From: Vanilla planifolia
Taxonomy: Eukaryota > Streptophyta > Magnoliopsida > Asparagales > Orchidaceae
Length of the DNA stretch: 64,000 nucleotides
Direction: 5' to 3'
NCBI GenBank assembly: GCA_023846275.1
Contig: JAIUJO010000143.1
Location: 381,001 to 445,000, forward strand
Shown piece by piece: positions 27,851 to 41,435 of the stretch (positions are counted from its first letter, which is position 1; each line of letters starts with the position of its first letter). Position numbers and translations under genes: made by a program. Under the pieces are notes generated by a model. The model saw only the letters and a list, made by a program, of their open reading frames with translations. It was not told the DNA's origin and searched no databases.

Positions 27851-30800
27851 TTAATATTATTTGTGCATAAATATTTTTGAAATTAATAGTAATTCTAAAT
27901 AAAGTTTGACCAATACGAAACAAACAACTTTGGTCTCTTTATGACCATTATCTTATAAAATTTTTAATTTCATACTTTTAAATAATAAGGTTTTAGTATG
28001 CAAATATATTGATTTGTACCTGATTTAATGATTGAGGATGTTAGACTCACTCCTATTAGCTTCTTTGAATATAGCCTTTTTAGATAATTTATCTCATTAT
28101 CTTTTAATTTTTATATTAATTTTATGATAATACATTACTTCAAACTAACTCATTTCAATTTTAATGTATATTTACTTAATATTAAACTAATAATTTATTA
28201 TTATCTATGGTTATTTACTTTTATAACTTTTAGCAATTTTAGAATAAGTTTTGATCAAGACAAAAAAAGATTCATTAGAGTAGGCTTTATGGGTTCTAGT
28301 AAATTAAATATTCATTTTTTATACTTAGAATTATCTCTTTTAAAGATTTTAGCATGCATTACAAGATATTATGATAATCTTTTAATTTAATAACTAAGAG
28401 GTCACAGTTGATCTTGTTATTATCCTGGACTTCATCTTTCCTATAGAAGTAATCTTGTTTTTTTTTTTTCAAATTTTACAATTTGATTTTTTATATTAAT
28501 ATGAAACTTGAACTCCTCTATCACATTCCATTTGCATTGCTTGTTTTTTTTCTACATTAAATTAGTTTAATTTACCAAATTTTAGGTTTACTATATATTT
28601 ATTAAATAATAAAATATAATAGACTATTGTTTATTCTTATTTACTTTAATAATTTATAGTAACTCCAAATGAGGATCAATTAAGATGGAACAAATATCAT
28701 TGGACTCATCTAAATGAGCTATATCCAATTGAATCTTTATTTATATATCCTTAAATATTTTTATTTATTATGATTTTTTCACACTTCAAAACTTATTTTG
28801 CCTCGTACTTATTTTGGTAGTCTACAGTATTATGCTCAATCTTTAATATGTAATGGAATACAAACTTCTAGAATAATTTATTTGATTTCTTCAAATGTTT
28901 CACTTTGATTTTGTTATACTACAATGAAACTATAAATCTCCTATTATATGATAATTATCTTAGATTCAATGATATCACATTGCTTCAATTAATCTAATTT
29001 CAATTTTGACTTATATATTTATTTAATAATAAAATATCAATTTTATATTATTTAGCTTATGTATTTTAGTAATTTGGAGTAGTTCTAAAATAGGCTTAAT
29101 AAAGTCGAACCAACATCGTTGGAGCCATGTAGACGAGCTCTTCCAAATTATATATTCATTTTATAGTCTTAATTTTTTAATTTCCTTTATTTTTGTATGC
29201 TTTATGAGGTATTTTTTATTTGTAATTTATTTCATGATTAATGATATTACATCTAATCTCCTTAGTATCTTGTAATACATCTTCCTATATCTTTAAACTC
29301 ATTTTCTTTTTAATTTTTATTAAAATTAATATTATTATATTGTTTCAAGTCACCACATTTTTCATTAACATATGTTACTTAATATTAAAAAAGATATTTA
29401 TTTTATTTATTTTTATTTATTTTTATTTATTTTAGTTCTTCATATTAATTTGAAATTATGGGAAATGGAGATGAAAGAAATCTTACAAGTCATCGGCATC
29501 TCTAAGGAATTAAATATTAATTATTAAATCTTAAATTTTTTTATGAATTTGACACTCTTTATGAGACATTAAGACCAGTTATATTATTATGAAACTATAA
29601 TTCTCCACTTGTGTGATCATTAATTCACTTTGTTTAGGTTATATTGTATTTTTTTCAAGTTGCCTAATTTGAGCATTACTATACATTAATTTATTGCTAA
29701 AATCTGAATTTTTTTTATTAAAATATTTATTTATTATTATTTAAACATATCTTTTTAACTAATTCATAGTAAATCAAAATGAGTTTTCATTGAGGCTAAA
29801 AAAAATAATTAGATTGGTCTCGATGATCTTTATCTAATTAAATATTTATTTTTTAAATTTGTAAATATTTTTTTTAGAGATTTTATAAGTTTTATTAAAA
29901 TGTTCTATTTTTGTCTCATTTGATAATCAAGAATGTCATGTGAAATCTCCTAAATTTTTTGTAATGTAAATTTTCTGTATAATTTATCTCATTTCTTTAA
30001 AAGTGTCCTTGTGATTTAGTTATAAAACAATATTTCTCTAAATCACTTTTTGTATCACCATTATATTGCTTTGATTTGTTTATATTATAATAATTTTACC
30101 TATTAAGTCTAAGCTTCAATGCATATTTTATAATTATTAAATAATATATTTATAAATTAATTATTTTTATCTAATTAGGTAACTCACAAGAAATACGAAT
30201 GAGGCTTGATCGACGAGAAATAAACATTATTGGACTCAACTCATTGAGCCTTTTCCTATTTAAAATAACTTTTGTAATTTTAGATATATATTTTTAAATA
30301 TTTTATAAAATTTTTTGAATTTTTTTAATTTGTACATGATTTAATGATTGAGAAAGTTGTGCTCCATGTGCTTAGTATATTGGGAAGCAAGTTTATTAGA
30401 CATTTTATTGTATTTAATTCATTTCTTTTTAAAATTGGTTATATTAAATTTATCTCCATTTCTCCTCTCATGTCTCCTTCAATTAAGCTTAGTTAAGTTT
30501 TATAATATACTTATTTAATTTTAAAAAAAATATTTTATTATTAGTTATGCTTGTTTATTTTAATTAGTTATAATAATTCTAAATGATGTTCAGTTAAGAC
30601 AAAACTATTGGACTCATCTAAACAAGCTATACACAATTAAAAAAAATTTATATTGTTATGAATTTTTTTTCAAAGGTTTTGGCATGCACTACATGAAATG
30701 TTTTCACTTTTATTTGGAGCCACACCTAATTCTGTAAGTGAGGATGTTACATCAAATCACCTTAGTTCTTTTTATTGTAGCTTTTTCGTATTATTTGTGT

Positions 30801-31040
30801 CATTTCTTAAATGTTTTCACTTTTATTTGGATAATTACTATGGAGACGTAAATCTTATCTAATGTATTGTTTACATGCCACTAATTTGTTATATGATATT
30901 GTTTAACTTATTGCATTTCGAGTTATATCTTATATTTATAGAATATTAAAATTATTTTTTATTATATCTTATCCATATTTACTCTTGTAAGTTATATTAG
31001 CATCATATGATATCTGAATGAGCCAAAACAATCATCATTT
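27850..31040 (+). repeat. Degenerate ~410-bp satellite array, plus orientation
   Basis: Plus monomers have the aggatgtta-type box near 28,037, 28,395, 28,830, 29,240, 29,930, 30,350 and 30,745. The step 29,240-29,930 contains a fused monomer. The final plus unit ends at its palindrome box (about 31,030), where minus units begin. Well-kept palindrome versions are ggactcatctaaatgagct near 28,703 and ggactcaactcattgagcc near 30,231. No gene is seen. Confidence 0.82.
30696..30831. repeat. 23-bp exact direct repeat, 113 bp apart, within one monomer
   Basis: The 23-bp string beginning aaatgttttcacttttattt occurs exactly at 30,696-30,718 and 30,809-30,831. The second site is the normal position of this box in the monomer. 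The first lies where a different box is expected, so a local copy event moved it. Confidence 0.85.
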
Positions 31041-31044
31041 GGCT

Positions 31045-34000
31045 CAATTATCAAACTAGGGAAGAGAAACATAACTTGTAAAACTTGTCAAAGCCTTAAG
31101 GAAAGTATTAAAAAAACATTAAAATTAATAAATTATTTGTTATAGCTCATCGAGATGAGTCTAATAAATTTTTTTGATAATATAATCAAACCAAGACAAT
31201 ACAAGGTCACATGAGAAGAAACTTAGTGTTTCGTAGTATTATAAAAATATAAAAATAAACTTTTAAGAAATCAAGCAAATTTTTTGGGATAATTGCATTT
31301 TGTTAAACTAAAGAGATGGAGGGCAACATCCTAAGGAAAAAAATTACAATTGGAAAGGCCTATAGGGCATGCCAAAGCCCTAAAAACTAAGATTTTAAAA
31401 ATATTATAATGAATATTTGATAGATTTTAAAAATTTTATAATGAATATTTGATTAGATTGTTAGTATAGAGATGAGTCCAATGAAGTTTCCTTCATTTTA
31501 ATTGAAACTTGTTTGGAATTAATACAAACTACTAGTTTTAATAAGCACAAATAGTGACACATTATTATTTTAATAATAAGTAAATATATATATTAATACC
31601 AAAATGATAAAAATTGAAACAACGTAATTGAACAAAATCAAGGGGATGTACATGTCAAATGCGAGAAGTTTGGCTATGATTTGATGAAATAAGAAAATTA
31701 TACAAGAAAGTTGTATTCGAAGATGTTATTGTTATGAAGTACTTCTCATCAAATTAGTAACAAAATGAAATGCCTAAAAGCTTGCCAATACGTTAGAAAA
31801 TTAAATATTTTGGAATATATACATGAGTGTTTTATTTGATATAGTTTGTTAAGATATGCCAAACTGTGATGGTTTCATCGCCATCAATCTTTAATTTTAA
31901 TTACTATGAATTACAACTTCATATTGACACATAGAATAATAAGTTATTATTCTTAAAAATAAGATAAAATTTATTAAAGTAAAAATAAGAAAAGTTATTG
32001 CATTGTTGTATAATAAAATCAAAGTGATGTAATGTTCAAATGAGAGGAGTGTTAAGGTAACACAAAAATATAGTCAAACAAAAGTAAAAATTTTGAAAAA
32101 TAATATCAATTCTATAGAAAAGTTTTGTTTTATAAAATTATAAGGGATTGAATGTAATATGCCTTATGATTTAATTAGGTACAACTTGAAATGTCTTAAA
32201 AAACTTGTTAAAATCTTAGAAACAAAATATTTAAAGATTTAAGAATAAAAATTTAATTGGGTGGAGCTCATCAAAATATGTTCAATATCATTTTTTTAGT
32301 CATGATGAGACATCATTTTGTGTTTGTATGAACTACAATAGAAAATAAATTTAAACAATAAAATTTTATAATTTGAGTATTAAGTAAATATCTTTTAAAA
32401 GTTTCAATGAAATAGATTAAAGCAGTATAAAATAAAAAAAATCAAAACTATGTGTGGGTTGCATGACTGAATAATTAAAGTTACATATTAGTAAAACCTA
32501 TCAAAAGAAAACAATTGAAGAAATTTGATAAAATATACAAAAAAGTTTTCATTCCGAGATAATAACAAGATCGAGCAAAACATCATCCATGAAAAAGTAT
32601 TCCAAAACCATAGAAAATAAAAGTATTTAAAAATTTATTTAAAATAAATATTTAATGGGATACAATTTATTGAGTCCGATATAATAATATTTATTTTAGA
32701 TTGATTGGGTCTCTTTGGCAAATGTTATAGGTAAAAAAATTAATAAGCAAAGATAATATTAAAGTACTTGTTTAATAATAAGTAAATATATAATATAACT
32801 TGAATATCATAAATTGATAAAATATAAACAACCAAATCAAAATGATGCAAAAGCCACACGGCCAAAGATTTTGAGTGGCTAAATAATATCACCTAAAAAA
32901 AGGAAAACCTTTAAGAAATGATAGTAAATATTATAAAATTTCAATTCCAAGATACTTTCGAGATCGAGTGTAACATTGAGGAGTGTCAAATATGGTAACA
33001 GTAATAATTTCTAACAAAAAAGATAAAAAATATTAAATGGATATTATAAACTAATTTTTTTATTTGTTTCATCTATATCAGATACTGTCTTGAATTACTA
33101 TAAATTGATAATGTAAATTTGAAAAAAACTTAAAATATTATTTTAATACTATGTAATTATATATTGAAGTTGAAATATGATAAATTAAAGCGATGCAATA
33201 AATTAAATAAAAATAAGGTAAGCGTCAAATGAGAGGAGAATTAGAGTTACATTGTAACATAACTAAAAAATCATAATATTTTAAGAAATAAAAAATTGCA
33301 TAGGAATGTTGTGTTACAATACAATAAAGAGATCAATTATAACAACATTAATCATCAAATTAGATACAAATCAAAAACATAAAAATGATTACTTAATTTG
33401 ATATATCTTTTCGAGATAAGTCCAATTGAATTTTTTTCATCTCGATTAGATGTTATTTGAAATCGTTATGAATAACCAAAATAAATGAGCATAAATAATA
33501 AAAAAATATTACAATATTAAAATGATATATATGAAAGGAAAAATGAGAAAAATTCATACATTATAACATAAGAAAATAAAAGCAAAGGGTCATACAGGAA
33601 TATTTATAGAGCAACTTAGTAATATAACTTATCCATAGAGAAAAATTATAAGGAAATGAGATAAATTTTAATAGAAAGTTGAATTCCAAAATAGTAAGGA
33701 GGTAGAACTTAACATCCTCGATCATCAAATGTGTTACTAACAAATATACTCATAAAGCTTCTCACAGCTCTCGAAATAATATTTAAAAAATATAAAACTT
33801 AATAATTAATTATAATAGCTAATCAAGAAAAGTCCAACAAGATTTCTTTCCTCTTGATTTAACCATAATTAGAATTATTATGAATTACCAAGTAAACAAG
33901 CATACATTCCAATAAATCATTATTTCAATATTAAGCAAGTATAGAATAGGGCTTAAATGTTATAAACTAATAGAATGTAATACAATCTAAAGAAAGTGAT

Positions 34001-35715
34001 GGTAAGTCCACATGAGAGGTGATTTAAAGTTTCTTATATTATAACAAAATAAAATTAAAAACATTGAAAAAATTAGATAAAATGTACTAGATAGTTGTAT
34101 TTTAGTTTATAAAGGTGTCAAGTGTTACATTCTTAATTGTCAAATAAGATACAATTTGATAAAAAATGATAAGCTGAGTCCTATGATAATTTTTTTATCA
34201 GTATAGGACTACCTTTTTAATTACTAAGAATTATAGAAGTATACAAACAAAAATATTAAAAAACTATCATTAAAATATTAAGTAAATATATATTGAATCT
34301 AAAATGAGATAAGCTAAAGCAATTTAATATAACCAAATCAAAGCGATGTAAGTGCTACAAGAGAGGAGATTTATCATTACATAATATAGCTAAAACACAA
34401 TAAAACTTTTGAAGATGTTAAATTTTATGAGAAAGTTTTATTTAAAGGTGCAAAGACATAAAGCATAACATCCATGTTCAATAAATTAGCTACGAAACAA
34501 AAGGCCTCGTGTATACTAAAGCCACAAAAAATTAAATATTTTATAAATATAAATACTAAACTTTAATTTTTTAGATTTTTTGAGAATAGTGTAGTGATGC
34601 TTATCTTGTAGTCGTTGTAGCCCACTTGGAATCGTTGTGAATTACTCAAATTAATAAGCATAAATAATAAAAAAAAAATTTATTATTTTGCAAATATATA
34701 TTAAAGTTGAAATAAGATGATTTGTTGCAATGTAATATAATGAAATGAAAGCGTTGGGAAAGTCATACGAAAGTAGTGTTAGAGTAGCACAATAATTGAA
34801 TCAAGTCAAGGTAAAATGTTTTAATAAATGGGATAAGCTATACGAGAAAGTTACACGGCATGATACTAAGGAAAAGGAGTGTAACTTTCTCGATTATCAA
34901 ATTAGATATGACTCAAACTGTTTCACAAAGTATGCCAAATCCATAAAAAAAATTATTTAAAAATATAGAAAAAAATATTTAATAGGATAAAGCTCATTGA
35001 GATGAGTCTCATGATATTTGCTTTACCTTGATTAGATCTCATTTACAATTACTTTGATATACTAAATTAAATAATCTTATATAATAGCTAATTATTATTT
35101 TAATCTTATTGAAATGTGTAATATATCTAAAATAAAATAAATTTAAACAATGTAATATTGTAAAATCAAAGCTAGATAAGGGTCACTAAAGGGAAAAAAC
35201 AGAGTTACATAATTATATAGCAAATCAAAGTAAAAAATTTGAATGAATTTGATAAACTATAAGAAACTCTCCCATTCATGATAAAGATAGCATCAAGTGT
35301 AACATCATCAATCATGATATTAAGTATGTATCAAAATAACACAAAGAATCCAACACACTAGAAAAAATAATAAAAAATATAAAAATGAATATTTAAATAT
35401 ATTTCGCACTTTTATACGGGTCCAATGATATTTGTCTCACTTATTCGAACCTCATTTGTAATTATTGTGGACTGCCAAAGTAAATTTTCTTTAATAATAA
35501 AAAGCTATTCTTTTAAAATAAACATATATTTAATATGGAATAAGATAATTAATTCAACATAGTATAAACGAATAGAACTCATGTAGAGGTCACTTGTGAG
35601 AAGTCTAAGAATTACATTGTAATTTTAGCTAAATAAAAGTAAAATTATTGAAAACATTAGATAAATTGTGCAGAAAAGTATTATTCTATAATCCATAGGA
35701 GATCGTACATAACAT
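31045..35715 (-). repeat. Degenerate ~410-bp satellite array, minus orientation
   Basis: Minus monomers have the reversed tgtaacatc-type box near 31,325, 31,740, 32,157, 32,580, 32,970, 33,345, 33,710, 34,125, 34,470, 34,880, 35,298 and 35,712. Palindrome variants such as agctcatcgagatgagtct (31,146) and agctcattgagatgagtct (34,989) are well kept. The block ends where a minus box (cataacattcctat) runs straight into a plus monomer at aataatctaattctcatctt, near 35,715. No gene is seen. Confidence 0.85.
31391..31454. repeat. 32-bp tandem duplication
   Basis: Adjacent copies at 31,391-31,422 and 31,423-31,454 both start gattttaaaaa and contain ataatgaatatttgat; they differ at two or three sites. 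Confidence 0.88.
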
Positions 35716-36578
35716 TCCTATAATAATCTAATTCTCATCTTGAATTACCTTTATGTCATGTGATTTTTTATCATAATGCTTCAACATAACTTTTTTAGCT
35801 TTAATATATTTTTTCTTAATATCTAAAGAAAACTTTTACAACAACATATGACTATTTAATTTAGTAATTCACATTAATTTTATTTTGCATTAGATTCGAA
35901 TAGAAAAATGTTGTTGGGCATGTGCTAACAATATCTTCTTAATTAAAGATTTAATTTTACCATTTTTATTATTTTATTTGTTAGAGTTTAGGCATGTTTT
36001 ATTCAAAATTTTAATTCGTACATTATTTGATTTTCTACAACCTTATCGTTCATCAAACTAGTAGCTTATAATGAAACTATACTATGTAATTCCCAAACTT
36101 TTCTACAATGACATTTGCATTGCTTTGGTTTAATTATAATACATTTTTTAAATTGAAATAATTTCTATTTTAATATATGTTTATCTTGCAAAAAATTTTA
36201 ATGTATTATTATTTGTGCTTATTTCTTTTAACAATTCACAAAAATTCCAAACAAGGTTTGTGCTTCATCCAATTTTATTTGTTGAAATGTTGCTCTCCTT
36301 TACAATTTTCCTCATCTCTTTAAATGTTTTACTCTAAATTAGCAATATTAGCATTTAACTCTGAATGTTCTATCATGTTTTTTAATGTTGTTGATTTGGA
36401 ATTATGTTGTGATTTAATTTAACTTATTTTTACTTTAATATATATTTAATTAAATTTTAGAAATAAATAAATAATTATTTATTTTAGACAATATGAAAGT
36501 CTAAATCTAATCTCAGGTGATTTAAATGTATTATGATCCGGTTGCATTCCATTACATCAATTTAACTCATTTGAGCTT

Positions 36579-36622
<44 letters not shown>

Positions 36623-37078
36623 GTATGTATATATGTCTGTATATATATACTTACTATTAAAATAATTATTTATTATTATAAAACTTATTTACATTGGAAA
36701 CTTTCAATATTTCTAGATGAGGTTTGCTCAAGAGAACACAAACATCTTTTGACTTATCTTGAACTTATATATCTATTTAAATTTTTATTTTTATATTTTT
36801 ATATATTCTAATAAGATCTTGTTATTCTTTTCTGGACATTTTGATTCATACTTGATTTGTTGATTGAGAAATTTACAATTGATTTCATTAGAATCTTTGA
36901 ATATAGTATTCTTATATTATTTTTCTTATTTTTTTTAACTTGTATTTCTTAGTTAGCTATATTATATTGTAAATTTGAATCTCTTCTCATGTGATAATTA
37001 TAGGTGTTTTATTCAGATATAATAAATTACTTCAATTTATCTTATTTCAAATTTAATATATATTTAAATAATATTATG
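35716..37078 (+). repeat. Short plus-orientation satellite block (~3 monomers)
   Basis: A 1.36-kb block of plus monomers lies between two minus blocks, with recognisable boxes near 36,010, 36,280 and 36,860. It contains the TA microsatellite. At its right end the plus tail aaataatatta meets a minus monomer at tttaaagaaatgagttaaat. This is close to the same pair of monomer positions as the 7,262 junction. No gene is seen. Confidence 0.75.
36582..36652. repeat. (TA)n microsatellite with interrupted tail
   Basis: A pure TA run from about 36,582 to 36,619 is followed by an interrupted TATG/TATA tail to about 36,652. It sits where ordinary monomers have tttaatatatatttac, so it grew from that short TA run. 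Confidence 0.93.
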
Positions 37079-40000
37079 TAAACAAAAAATTTAAAGAAAT
37101 GAGTTAAATTATATTGAAATATTACATTACAACACAATAATGAAATCAAGGTTCACATCCTCTACCATAAAGCTTGACGAAATCTTTAAAATATTTTTTT
37201 TTAAAAAAAGTTAAAAAAATAATATTTAATTCTATAAGGGTCATTGAGATGTGCCTAATGGCATTTGTTTCATCTTAGATGGACCTTATTATGAATTACT
37301 ATGGATTACAAAGATAAATAAGCATTTAAAATAATAAATTACAAATTCAATATTGAGTATTTATAAATTGAAACTAAAACATGGAAAACCAAAGAATTAT
37401 AATGCAACCAAATCAATGTGATATAAAGGTCACATGAGAAGATATTTAGAACTACATAGTAATATAACCAAAAGAAAGGGAAACGTTAAAAACATTAATT
37501 ACATCATGGATGATTTAATGAGGTAAATATTAAATTTTCTTTTAAGGAACTTCTACAACTTTTAAAATATTTAAACATATAAAAATAAATTTTCAAGGAG
37601 ATATAAATCATTAAGGTGGGTCTAAAAAAATTTATTTTTTCATTATTAAACTTAATTTGTATTTACATTAAATTATAAAATGAAATAAGCATAAATAATA
37701 TCAAAAATTTTATTTTAATATGAAGTAAATATTTATTAAAGTAGAAATTAAATAATTTGAAAAATTATAACATCATCAAATGAAATGATTTGAAGATCAC
37801 ACAACATTTGTTTTTTGACTTACATTATAACCTAAGCAAATCAATGCCAAGAATTTGGAAAATGAGAAAAATTGGATAAGAAAGTTACATTCGAAGATAG
37901 TAAAGAGAATAAGTGTAACTTCATCAAACATCAAATATGGTATAAATGCAACAATCTCATAAAGCCCTCCATAGCCATAGAAATAAAGGATTTTAAAATT
38001 TAAAAAAAAACATATTTTATGTGAAGATCTCGTAGAGGTGATTAATAATATTTTTTTTCATCTTAATCAGACCTTCTTCAAAATTATTGATAATTATGGA
38101 CATAAATATCCATAAATAAGAATAAAATATTGTTTTAATATTGTGTAAATATATCTCATGGTTAAAAGAGAAAATATTGAATACATCATACAACAAAATG
38201 AGATCAAAGTGGGGTAAGGGTTAAATTTGTGGTTAATTAGAGCTACATAATATTATAATCAATTGAGTGAAAACATTATAAGAAATAAGATTAATTGTAT
38301 ACGAATGACAGATTCCAAGACCCTAAAAAGTTTGAGTGCGGCATCCTTGATCGACAAATTAGGTTTGAATAAAAAATTGACATAAAGCATCAAAAAATCG
38401 TAAACATAAAATAATTCAAAATGTAAAATTGAATATTTAATTAGATTTAAACAGTCAAGATGACTCCAATGACATTTGTTTCTTCTTGGTTGATCATTAT
38501 ATTTAATGACTATAAATTACAAAATTAAATTAGCTTAAATATTTAAAAATTAATAAAGAAATATTAGTTAAATATAACTTTAAACTAAGATGAGATAAAT
38601 TGAAGTAATATATTACAACCAAATCAAATCAACATGGAAGACAAATGACATTAGGGCTAACATAGTGATAAAAGAAATCCAAAGAAATAAATTTGAAGAA
38701 ATTAAATTAGATTAATTATAATAGAAGTTGCATTCCAAGATCCATTAAAATGGGGTGTAACATCCTTGATCATCGAATCAGGTAAGAGAAATGTACATAG
38801 TAAAACAAGCAAAAAACTGAGAAAAAATATTGAAAAAATACAAAACTTATTACATAATTTTCTATAACATATTAAAATGAGTCCAACAATAGTTTATTTT
38901 TAAATGTAATATAACAAAAACTATTTGAGGACACGAGGAAAGAGAGTTAGAGTTTCATAGTATAATAACAATGTCAAAATTATTTTTTGAAGAAACTAGA
39001 AGAAATTGATGGCATAATTGAATCTTGAGAAGCAAAGGAGATTTAGTGGGACATCCTTGAAAAAAAAATGAAACGATTCTAATGATATTTAAAGCTAACA
39101 AAACCCTAAACAATAAAAATATTAAAAATATTATAATAGATAAATTAGGTTATCCATGTAGAGATGAGCCCAATGAAGTTTTTTTATCATCTCAATTGAA
39201 CATCATTTAGAATTACCATAAATTAGTAAATTAAATAAGAACAAATTATAACACATTCTATTTTAACATTAAGTAAATATATGTTAGAACTGGCTTAAGA
39301 CAAATCAAATAAATGTATTATAACCATAGAAAAGGGATGTAAAGAATAATTGCTACAAGATTTAGTTATGAATTGAAGGAATAGGAGAAATTTGGACAAA
39401 TTAGATAACTTATTAAAGAAAGCTATGTTCAAAGACAATAATGTTGTAGATTGTGTCACCCTTCATTGTCAAATAAGAAATTGAATGAAATGACTCAAAA
39501 GTATGCCAAAATCTTAGAAAATTAAATATTTTAGAAAATATAAATAAATATTTTCTTAGATGGAGCTTGTCGAGAAGTGCTAAACAATGTTGGTTTGGAA
39601 CCTCAATTGGAATTAATATGAATCACCTGTATAAATTATTAGTTTTGTATTAAGAAATATACATTAAAGGTAAAATGAGATAAATTGTAGTATTTTAGGG
39701 AAACAAAATAAAAGTAATTAATGGTCACATGAGTGAAGCTTTAGAGTAAAAAAATAATATATTTAAATAAAATCTAAAATTTCAAAGAAATAACATAATT
39801 TATATGAGAAAGTTACATTCCATGATATTAAGGAGATATAGTGTAACATCATTGAGCATACCAAAACTTTAGAAAAAAAACATTTAAAAATATAAGTATG
39901 AAGATTTAATTAGATAGAGCACATCGACATGAGCTCAACATCATTTTTAGTCTATAGGTCAATGTTTGGAATTACTATTAGTTACACAACAAAGTAAATT

Positions 40001-41333
40001 TTAATAATAATAAGTTCTTATTTTAATGTTAATTAAATATCTATTTAAACTTGGAATGAGATAGTTTAAGTAGTGTTATATAAAAAAATCAAAACAAATC
40101 AAAATGTTTGTTAAATAAGAATGAATAATAAAAAGAAAATATTTTGAAAAATAAAAAATTTTATTTTCAATTAATTAATCCTTAACCTGATTAGTGAAAT
40201 AAAGTTGGTTTTGCATCCATCACGTATTGTTTAGATTTTTTGAAAATCACAAAATCAAACAATGATAAATAATAGTAATATATTGTTATTATTGTAAGTG
40301 AATTTATAGAAATGCTAAAATCTCATTAATTTAATAAAAAAATATAACCAAATCAAAATTATTTAAATGTCACATGTGATGTGATTTAAAGTTACGAAGT
40401 AAAATAAGAAAATAAAAACAATTAATGAAACGACATATTATATGCACAATTTACACTTCAAGATAGTAAAGAGATAACAGGAAACATCTTTGATTACCAA
40501 ATCTATTTTGAATTATAATGTCTTATAAAGTATGCCATAACCGTAATAAATAATATATTTCAAAAATATATAGAAATAAATTTTTAATCGGCTAGAGTTT
40601 GTCTAGATGAGTCTAATGATTTTTGTTTTGCCTATATCAAAGTTGCTTTGAAGTGTAAAAATGTCATTCATCAAAATAGGTGTAAATTATAATTTGTCAT
40701 AAAATATACCAATACAAAAAAGATATTTAATTGTATACTATTCATTTAGTCAAGTTTGATGACATTTATTTCACTTTTGATTATCTCTCCCTTGTAGTTA
40801 TTATCAATTAAAAAAATAAAATAAACATAAAAAGTAATAAATTATTAATTAATATTAAGTAAACATATATTAAAGCTAAATTAAGCAAAATTAGATGATG
40901 TAATATAATTAAATCAATGCGAAAGAAAGGTCATGTCAGGTAAGATTTAGCATTAAACAATATTATGAAAAAATCAAAGTGAAAGTTTAAAGAAATGAAA
41001 TATATTATAGGGTGAAGCTACATTCCATTAGAATAAGGAGATTGAGCATAATATCCTCAATTGTGAAGTCAAGCAAAAATAAAAATGCCTCTTAAAGCCT
41101 GCTAAGTTCTTATAAAATAAAATTTTTAAAAAAATAAAAATGAATATTTAATTGGATAGAGTTCGTATAGATGTCTTTAATGAAAAAGATTTTGTATCAA
41201 TTGGATGTCATTTTGATTTCCTATGAATTGCCTTATTAAATATTTATAAATAGTACTCAGCTTTTAATTTAAACAAAATAAATATATATTAAAATTAAAA
41301 TGAGATAATTTAAAGTAATATAACATAAATTAC

Positions 41334-41435
41334 TTGAGTTGATTTACCATTATATAAAGTAATTTAACATAATAATGTAAAATAAACATAATTTGAAGTA
41401 AAGGTGATATTTGAGTTGATTTACCATTATATAAT
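41334..41435. repeat. 24-bp exact direct repeat at 77-bp spacing
   Basis: A 24-bp string beginning ttgagttgatttaccattat starts at 41,334 and again at 41,411, each time followed by taatgtaaaataa- or taatgcaaaataa-like sequence. This is a local tandem duplication that expanded one monomer. Confidence 0.88.
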
